Below are positions 34,531-39,606 of a stretch of DNA of 39,606 nucleotides, piece after piece (positions within the stretch are counted from its first letter, which is position 1; the number at the start of each line of letters is the position of its first letter). Made by a program: the position numbers and the translations under genes. Source of the DNA: Hutsoniella sourekii ATCC 700629 (GTDB lineage Bacteria > Bacillota > Bacilli > Lactobacillales > Aerococcaceae); contig NZ_JADD01000023.1 of the NCBI RefSeq assembly GCF_000518205.1, positions 1 to 39,606 of the forward strand, in the 5' to 3' direction. The notes beneath the pieces are model-generated. The model was given only the letters and a program-made list of their open reading frames with translations, was not told the origin of the DNA and did no database searches.

Positions 34531-35527
34531 AGACAGGACGCATCCTTTCTATTATTTGTTCTTCTTTCAAGTCATTTAAGCGACCCACTAGGATCAATCT
34601 TAAATTTTTCACTTCCATCTCTTTTCCAAATAGATAACGTAATATCGGTATCGGACCATCCGTTTGAAATCGATTTTCTGTCAATAATTGATGGATATAA
34701 AAGTCTTGTCCATTTTCTATCTCAGATAAATCAATTTTTCCTTGACTGAGTCTCTGTTCAAAGGTTTGAAGTCCATGGTTAAATGGTAATTGATTGGCAC
34801 CTTTAAACCAAGATAAAACCTGATTCTCACGGACTAGATCAATAAACTCTTCAATTGATAAATCAGCCTTATCTGACATCATTTCATACATGAAGCTATT
34901 GGGTTTATCTTGTTGAACCGCTCGAAGACCGGTGGTTATATTATAGAAACCTATTATGGCTTCAACTAACTGGCTGATGATGGCTAGATCTAATCTTTCA
35001 GCGATTACCCTTAAATAATCAAAGTAGGCCATATCCAAGCCGACATCAAACACTTCAGTATCTTGGTAACCTTGAAACTCACGCCAAATTTCACGGATAT
35101 TATCAGTAATTGTCTTATCAACAATATCTGACTCTTGTGTCTGAGCTAAGTGATGTAATTCATTTAAAGGATAGGGTCCAATGGGAATTAACAGCTCATC
35201 CAAATCCTTATCAGTCACTAGCATCTTCGAAAATAATTTCAAATTATGAAATAAGTAGCTCGATCCAAATATATCCACTACCTCTTGGCAGGGTGTCTCT
35301 TCATATATCCATTTGTATTCATCCGCAAGCTGATTCATCAACCGTCCTTCAATAGCTTGAGGAGTTCTCAAATCTTCCGGCCGAAAAAAGTAATTCGTAT
35401 CTTCAAGAATTCTAAGAGATTGTTGCTCACTAGGACTATCAAGCAAGTCTTTAAAATCATCAATAGTCAGAAAGCTAGTTTCATGAATGGAGATCGTCGT
35501 ATTAATCTGCGAGAAATCATGCGACAT
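34514..35527 (-). CDS. ntpC: V-type ATPase subunit C
   Basis: Subunit C is the funnel-shaped connector between the rotor stalk D-F and the membrane K ring. The mainly helical 337-residue protein has the length of NtpC (about 330). Segments such as FLTIDDFKDLLDSP, MAYFDYLRVIAERLD and the C-terminal EVKNLRLILVGRLN fit the family. Position between ntpE and ntpG is the conserved order. The ATG is preceded by GGAGAGG. Confidence 0.9.
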   Translation of the reverse strand: MSHDFSQINTTISIHETSFLTIDDFKDLLDSPSEQQSLRILEDTNYFFRPEDLRTPQAIEGRLMNQLADEYKWIYEETPCQEVVDIFGSSYLFHNLKLFSKMLVTDKDLDELLIPIGPYPLNELHHLAQTQESDIVDKTITDNIREIWREFQGYQDTEVFDVGLDMAYFDYLRVIAERLDLAIISQLVEAIIGFYNITTGLRAVQQDKPNSFMYEMMSDKADLSIEEFIDLVRENQVLSWFKGANQLPFNHGLQTFEQRLSQGKIDLSEIENGQDFYIHQLLTENRFQTDGPIPILRYLFGKEMEVKNLRLILVGRLNDLKEEQIIERMRPVYGQTV

Positions 35528-35538
35528 AATATCCTCTC

Positions 35539-36120
35539 CTATTCACTAAATATTGATTGGCTGAGTTGACTAGCAAGTTTTTGACGTGCATCTGCAATCA
35601 TATTTTCATAAATATAATTATAATCGACTCGGTCTTGGCTAACAATAAACCCTCCCATGTGTTTAATCACATCATCAATTAAGTTTAAATTAGGGAAATT
35701 GATCTTGAGATGGTCTAAAGCTTCTTGGCTTAAAAGATCCTTCGTATACTGACCAAAGGTTACACTAATAGGAAACTCTTTGAATTTATTTAAGACTTGA
35801 TAAATAAATTTAAGTTGGGAATCAGAAGACATACTATTCATTGACTGAACTGCCTCAGTAAACAGTACATCCAAAAGTTCTTGTTTACTCGCAAGAGAAG
35901 CTTGGCGCTTCTTATTTTGTAATTGTTGCAACTGCCGGTCAAAATCAGCTTGGATCTGCCCTAATAGTTGGCGTCGCTCTTCTTCTTTCCTAGCTAATAA
36001 TTGCTTTCTTTTTTCTTGGTAATCATTTTCTGCTTTATCCTGTGCTTGCTTTAGCCGGACCTGTCCGCGACGATCTGCTTGATCCAACACAGAATCTTTT
36101 AATTGATTATATTCACTCAT
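35539..36120 (-). CDS. ntpE: V-type ATPase subunit E (peripheral stalk)
   Basis: Subunit E pairs with the G/H-type subunit in the peripheral stalks that hold the A3B3 head. The first 100 residues of this 193-residue protein are a charged coiled coil rich in Lys, Glu and Gln. The C-terminal globular part includes IDDVIKHMGGFIVSQDRVDYNYIYE, split across two elements, the G-G-F/V core typical of E subunits. It sits between the K ring gene and ntpC, as in Enterococcus. Confidence 0.9.
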   Translation of the reverse strand: MSEYNQLKDSVLDQADRRGQVRLKQAQDKAENDYQEKRKQLLARKEEERRQLLGQIQADFDRQLQQLQNKKRQASLASKQELLDVLFTEAVQSMNSMSSDSQLKFIYQVLNKFKEFPISVTFGQYTKDLLSQEALDHLKINFPNLNLIDDVIKHMGGFIVSQDRVDYNYIYENMIADARQKLASQLSQSIFSE

Positions 36121-36158
36121 TATCCCACATCCTTTATTGCTTAATTATAACGCTAAGT

Positions 36159-36638
<480 letters not shown>

Positions 36639-37802
36639 TTATTTTGATTTTTTTATTTCGACATATTTCTCTTCTGAGGCGAAGGGTTCAAACAAGTGAC
36701 CATTGCCTGAGTAAAATTTCCCAAAAAATTCTACAAATATTAACCGCAAAGCATGCACTGCGCCGGTAAGAAAAGATAAAAATAAGTTAAATAAATGTAG
36801 CCCTAAAAAGATCAAAATACCGATACTAAATCGAGCTACTGGTGGAAGTTGACCAACGATTAGATTGAAAGCCGCTCCAATACTAACTCCAGACAGGCCG
36901 AGAGCCATTAATCTGGAATAAGAAATCACGTCTCCAAAATAAGACACTCCATCAATTAAAGATAGAAGGCCCTTACCCAAGCCAGAAATACTCCCTGTTT
37001 CGATAATATGAGCGACAAATATTCCCGCTAAACTAAACAAGGCGAACCATCCACCCACACCGGCTATTGGAGCTAGCATCGGAACAAATTGACCCAGTCC
37101 ATAAATCAATAGACCGAGAATAATCACAATCCAACCGAGACCCTCTGCAAAACCTAGTGCATATGCCTTGTTCCTAAAATGTAAATAAGTATTTAGAGCA
37201 AAGGCAATCAGCATATGTAAAACACCGATTGCTAAAGATAGCATCATCACTTCCATAACCTGTCCTTCCAGATTAATAATCTGAATTTGAGGCAAGGTAA
37301 TCCCAAAAAATGACCCATAAATAATTCCCCATAAGATGGCTGACCAACCGAGCGTATTCGCTAATTTAAGAACTTGCTTGGTGGATTCAGATAGGTTGAA
37401 GGTCAAGATAGGGATCAAAGTTGCTAGCATGATTAACAAGCCATAACCAAGGTCTCCAATCATCATACCAAAAAATAAGGAATAGAAAGGCATAACAAAA
37501 GGTGTCGGATCAATTTCTTGATAGTTCGGCACCCCATACATGTTGGTAATCATTTCAAATGGTCGCACTAACCAATTGTTCCTTAATTTAGTTGGTGCAT
37601 ACTTGGCTTCGACTTCCGTTAATTCGTTAGCGGCAATAATGACATTCTGACTAAAGTTATTGCGAATCTGAGCGATAAAGTCTTGAGCTTGGTCTGCTTC
37701 AATCCAACCTTGAATTGAAATCAAATGCTTGGAATATCCAAGAAGCAGCTTGATTTGCTCGCGTTTATTTAAGTTGGATACATATTCATAGGCAAGCTTC
37801 AA
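36639..37802 (-). CDS. ntpI: V-type ATPase subunit I, C-terminal membrane part (frameshifted gene)
   Basis: These 387 residues from a nominal TTG at 37802 hold the membrane half of subunit I, the stator that couples ring rotation to ion flow. Seven or so transmembrane helices run from FVMPFYSLFFGMMIGDLGYGL to LHLFNLFLSFLTGAVHALRLIFVEFFGKFY. The essential Arg is expected in the HALRLIFVEF segment. The frame is in fact open and protein-like from about 37947 (QFTPFTYSYQELPQERLKIY and onward), with no good start or ribosome site. It is the continuation of the upstream frame, not a separate gene. Joined, the two frames give about 660 residues, the normal NtpI length. Confidence 0.85.
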   Translation of the reverse strand: MKLAYEYVSNLNKREQIKLLLGYSKHLISIQGWIEADQAQDFIAQIRNNFSQNVIIAANELTEVEAKYAPTKLRNNWLVRPFEMITNMYGVPNYQEIDPTPFVMPFYSLFFGMMIGDLGYGLLIMLATLIPILTFNLSESTKQVLKLANTLGWSAILWGIIYGSFFGITLPQIQIINLEGQVMEVMMLSLAIGVLHMLIAFALNTYLHFRNKAYALGFAEGLGWIVIILGLLIYGLGQFVPMLAPIAGVGGWFALFSLAGIFVAHIIETGSISGLGKGLLSLIDGVSYFGDVISYSRLMALGLSGVSIGAAFNLIVGQLPPVARFSIGILIFLGLHLFNLFLSFLTGAVHALRLIFVEFFGKFYSGNGHLFEPFASEEKYVEIKKSK

Positions 37803-37891
37803 CTGGTCTAATTCTTCTCGCGAACTTTCTAAACGCTTAAAGATTTCTTGATATTCGACCTTGAAATTTTCAATTTCTTTTTGATAGATTT

Positions 37892-38629
37892 TTAGGCGTT
37901 CTTGAGGTAATTCCTGATAACTATAGGTGAAAGGAGTGAATTGATTTTTTTCAATTCATTCATAGCATACTGGTGAGCTTCACCCTTAATGAAGACTATA
38001 ACGCCGTAGTTATGCTCATCAATATAGACGACTTCATACTCTAAATCATCGTCCTCTTTCAAGAAATTAAAGAAATGATCATCATTCGTAGAGGGAATAC
38101 TTCCAATCACCCCACGGACGTATTGGAATTTACGAAGTTCATTAGGGGTCACTTGCAAATCACGCCAAGGATATAATTCATCGTATTGACTACGCCTTTG
38201 GTCAATTAAATCCTCTAATTCGTCTAGTCTAAGGATGTCTTGATGGATTCGATCCACTAAAGCTTGGTCGTCGACTCGTTCTCCAAGGTGCTCAATCTGG
38301 TCATAGGTCACTGTTTTCTTACCAGTCTTCATTTTCTGCCAAAAAGACGGGCTAGGAAGGTAATCTTCAATTGTTTCAATTGCCCGTTCAATCCCATGCA
38401 GTCGATGATTTAATTCATCTACTAAGCCTTGATCTTTATGTGGATGAATCTCATCTTTTTGTAGTTCATTTAATAATTCACTTGTTTCAGCTGGTAATTC
38501 GTCCCATTTTTCAATTTCCTGTAAATCAATAATTTCCAGTTGCTCTAACCCTTGCACAGCTACCAATAGCTCATCTAACTCGTTAATAGGTGCTAGAATG
38601 GCAAGGCGCTTCATGGGGCTAATCGCCAT
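37892..38629 (-). CDS. ntpI: V-type ATPase subunit I, N-terminal soluble part (frameshifted gene)
   Basis: The 245-residue frame begins MAISPMKRLAILAP and contains the lobed cytoplasmic arm of subunit I, with coiled-coil stretches and the YVRGVIGSIP element. True family sequence ends near the AAAAAAA run at 37945-37951. The last 14 or so residues (INSLLSPIVIRNYLKNA) are out-of-frame reading of the sequence that encodes QFTPFTYSYQE in the next frame. The gene overlaps ntpF by 11 bases. As written it would make a soluble fragment without membrane helices, unless frame is restored by slippage or the deletion is a sequencing error. Confidence 0.82.
   Translation of the reverse strand: MAISPMKRLAILAPINELDELLVAVQGLEQLEIIDLQEIEKWDELPAETSELLNELQKDEIHPHKDQGLVDELNHRLHGIERAIETIEDYLPSPSFWQKMKTGKKTVTYDQIEHLGERVDDQALVDRIHQDILRLDELEDLIDQRRSQYDELYPWRDLQVTPNELRKFQYVRGVIGSIPSTNDDHFFNFLKEDDDLEYEVVYIDEHNYGVIVFIKGEAHQYAMNELKKINSLLSPIVIRNYLKNA
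37939..37958 (-). other. Frameshift site: A7 run in the loop of a perfect hairpin within ntpI
   Basis: On the coding strand GAATTGA and TCAATTC (7-bp arms) enclose six A, the first arm's last A completing a run of seven (37945-37951). Restoring the downstream frame needs one extra A or a -1 slip at this point. In the -1 frame a TGA lies just upstream, so the shift must occur within a few codons of the run. Confidence 0.8.
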
Positions 38630-38942
38630 ACATTTTCACCACTTTCTCAATAATCTGACCCACTAGGGCTTCTTTGCGACTATCCAAGACTTCTTGGCTT
38701 CGGTTATGGTGCAAGCTTAATGTATCTTCAACTTCTTTTTCAAGTTGGTCTTTCTCAGTCTGCAATTGATTGGTTAGCTGTTTTTCTAACTTTTCAGTTT
38801 CAAGATCAAACTTAGCTTCATCGTCTTGTAATCTTTTTTCTTCTTCCTGGGCTAAAGCTTGAATCTGCGATTCATACTGCTTTTGAATTTTTTTCGCTTC
38901 ATCTTCGATTCCCTTAACAATTTGTAGCGTATTTTTGGCCAT
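38619..38942 (-). CDS. ntpF: V-type ATPase subunit G/H (peripheral stalk coiled coil, NtpF)
   Basis: This 107-residue protein is almost entirely charged helix, rich in Glu, Lys and Gln (IQKQYESQIQALAQEEEKRLQ), with a short C-terminal IIEKVVKMYGD. This is the profile of the peripheral-stalk subunit called NtpF in Enterococcus hirae. It is the promoter-proximal gene of the operon, upstream of ntpI, which confirms the call more than sequence identity does. GGAGGG precedes the ATG. Confidence 0.85.
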   Translation of the reverse strand: MAKNTLQIVKGIEDEAKKIQKQYESQIQALAQEEEKRLQDDEAKFDLETEKLEKQLTNQLQTEKDQLEKEVEDTLSLHHNRSQEVLDSRKEALVGQIIEKVVKMYGD

Positions 38943-38974
38943 AGAATTCCCTCCTAAAATTTATGTTCCCTTTC

Positions 38975-39002
38975 ATTATAACAGATATAGCCTATATTTG
39001 AA
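38975..39002 (-). promoter_or_regulatory. Promoter of the V-ATPase operon
   Basis: On the minus strand, -10 TATAAT (38975-38980) is preceded at 16 bases by TTCAAA (38997-39002) as a weak -35 box, about 33 bases upstream of ntpF. A small inverted repeat, AAGCC-ATAA-GGCTT (39001-39014), abuts the -35. Confidence 0.6.
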
Positions 39003-39092
39003 GCCATAAGGCTTTCTTAGGTTATCAATCTCAATTTATAAGATATTATTGATCACTAAATATATTGATGACTCATATAATAAAGTCTAAGC

Positions 39093-39121
39093 TTGACTTT
39101 CAGAACAAGTGTTCGTATAAT
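39093..39121 (+). promoter_or_regulatory. Near-consensus promoter of the SOS gene
   Basis: TTGACT (39093-39098) and TATAAT (39116-39121) are 17 bases apart. The promoter is close to the σA ideal, as is usual for genes held down by LexA. Confidence 0.85.
39102..39115. promoter_or_regulatory. LexA (SOS) box 1, between -35 and -10
   Basis: AGAACAAGTGTTCG matches the Gram-positive LexA consensus CGAACNNNNGTTCG except for the first base. It fills the promoter spacer. Confidence 0.8.
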
Positions 39122-39127
39122 GTTATC

Positions 39128-39141
39128 AGAACATCAGTTCG
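39128..39141. promoter_or_regulatory. LexA (SOS) box 2, downstream of -10
   Basis: AGAACATCAGTTCG is a second copy of the LexA half-site pair AGAAC/GTTCG with the same single deviation, starting 26 bases after box 1 and covering the likely transcript start. Confidence 0.75.
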
Positions 39142-39159
39142 ACTAGAAGGAGGGAAATT

Positions 39160-39486
39160 ATGGAACTACCTATTCAATCCAAACAAACTGTCAAGTCATC
39201 GTTAAGCCGTCTATTCAATCCTTTTATTATCCATGAAGATCCAGTCATCCCCCTTATCCAACCGCTAAAACAAGTGAGGGATAGACTCAACCAACATTAT
39301 ATAAATCAAGAGCCTATTATTGTCCTCTATGAATACTACAATCGACAACAAATTATTTGTCAAAAGTCTGTAGAATGTTATGTTAAATCTCCAATCCAAG
39401 CAGATCAACGTGTGGTCCTTGAAGATTGCCACTTGGGGCACCATCTCTTGGTCTACCTCGACCAAATCATCAAAGTTTCTGCATAA
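39160..39486 (+). CDS. SOS-regulated small protein, possibly YolD-like
   Basis: This 108-residue protein has no strong signature. After a basic start and a helical 30-60 region, the second half alternates strand-like blocks (PIIVLYEYYN, QQIICQKSVECYV, RVVLEDC, HHLLVYLDQIIKV). These resemble the layout of YolD-like proteins, which accompany Y-family polymerases (UmuC/ImuB) and are often LexA-controlled. That is inference from shape only. AAGGAGG stands 7 bases before the ATG. Two LexA boxes flank the -10 box of its promoter, so induction by DNA damage is well supported. The gene is divergent from the V-ATPase operon and ends just before an IS3-family element. Confidence 0.6.
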   Translation: MELPIQSKQTVKSSLSRLFNPFIIHEDPVIPLIQPLKQVRDRLNQHYINQEPIIVLYEYYNRQQIICQKSVECYVKSPIQADQRVVLEDCHLGHHLLVYLDQIIKVSA

Positions 39487-39513
39487 AAAAGCTGAAAACT
39501 GCCTTTGACAGTT
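39487..39513 (+). terminator. Truncated terminator of the SOS gene, left arm and partial right arm
   Basis: AAAAAAGCTGAAAACTG is followed by a 7-base loop and CAGTT (39509-39513), after which the insertion sequence begins. The left arm calls for CAGTTTTCAGC plus a T run as the right arm, and only its first five bases are present. Confidence 0.6.
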
Positions 39514-39606
39514 GATGTGACCCCCAAAAGTTGGAGTTTATAATTGAATACTTAGGCAACGTATTGAGTGTCCTGTTTTCGGTAATCAACTGGAGATAGG
39601 CCACTC
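39513..39606 (-). mobile_element. IS3-family insertion sequence, one end only
   Basis: The end begins near TGATGTGACCCCCAAAAG, a terminal repeat typical of IS150-group IS3 elements, and the orfB transposase stop lies 39 bases inside it. The element continues past the window edge. Exact boundary depends on a target duplication that cannot be seen. Confidence 0.75.
39552..39606 (-). CDS. IS3-family transposase orfB, last 17 residues only
   Basis: Read on the minus strand from the window edge, the frame gives GLSPVDYRKQDTQYVA before a TAA at 39552-39554. GLSP-x-YR near the C-terminus is the standard ending of IS3-family (IS150 group) orfB transposases with the DDE integrase core. The catalytic part lies outside the window. 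The fragment is too short for subgroup assignment. Confidence 0.75.
   Translation of the reverse strand, partial: SGLSPVDYRKQDTQYVA

Noticed and set aside
39001-39014. AAGCC-ATAA-GGCTT inverted repeat as a terminator
   Set aside because: Only 5 bp, no U run on either strand, and no gene ends near it; perhaps a minor operator at most.
39265-39465. 66-residue minus-strand frame opposite the SOS gene
   Set aside because: No ribosome site or family resemblance; the plus-strand gene has a strong promoter, operators and Shine-Dalgarno.

Overview
The window reads as a chromosome segment of a low-GC Firmicute of the order Lactobacillales. The core gene order (rpmB beside asp23-fakA, then recG-plsX-acpP-rnc-smc-HAD-ftsY; gmk-rpoZ-priA-fmt-rsmB-stp-prkC-rsgA-rpe-thiN) is typical of that order. 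An Enterococcus-type Na+ V-ATPase cluster and LexA-type SOS boxes would suit the Aerococcaceae, but genus is inference only. Nearly everything lies on the minus strand. No tRNA, rRNA or CRISPR array was seen, and no gene-free stretch exceeds 300 bases.

Layout. (1) 1-317: the 3' end of an IS1182-like transposase enters from the left edge. (2) 344-5870: an accessory carbohydrate locus with a DeoR-type regulator on the plus strand. It has two minus-strand units, a 2-hydroxyacid dehydrogenase plus class II aldolase, and a PdxA2-type dehydrogenase plus DUF1537 acid-sugar kinase. Both units have cre-like CcpA sites over their promoters and share a CTTTCGTTT motif. The locus looks like a catabolic module for a four-carbon acid sugar and has no transporter in view. 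(3) 6007-17688: cell-cycle, lipid and housekeeping genes (ftsY, HAD phosphatase, smc, rnc, acpP, plsX, recG, fakA, asp23). (4) 17899-18087: rpmB on the plus strand. (5) 18177-19409: a dicarboxylate/amino-acid:cation symporter. (6) 19552-30255: thiN, rpe, rsgA, prkC, stp, rsmB, fmt, priA, rpoZ, gmk. (7) 30401-38942: the nine-gene V-ATPase operon ntpF-I-K-E-C-G-A-B-D. (8) 39093-39486: a divergent SOS-controlled small gene. (9) 39513-39606: the end of an IS3-family element running off the right edge.

The most notable points are these. The V-ATPase subunit I gene is split by a frameshift exactly at an A7 run that sits in the loop of a perfect hairpin. A small gene has a near-consensus promoter carrying two LexA boxes, and its terminator appears to have been cut in half by the IS3-family insertion. 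The acid-sugar regulon has an unusual gene combination and visible operators. Three V-ATPase genes (A, B, D) appear to start at TTG directly behind strong Shine-Dalgarno sequences.

Working together, the core genes cover division and translation: SMC and FtsY, ACP and PlsX, RNase III, Stp/PrkC signalling, and Fmt/RsmB/RsgA. The V-ATPase would export Na+ at the expense of ATP. The left accessory locus would feed acid-sugar carbon to triose phosphate under glucose repression.
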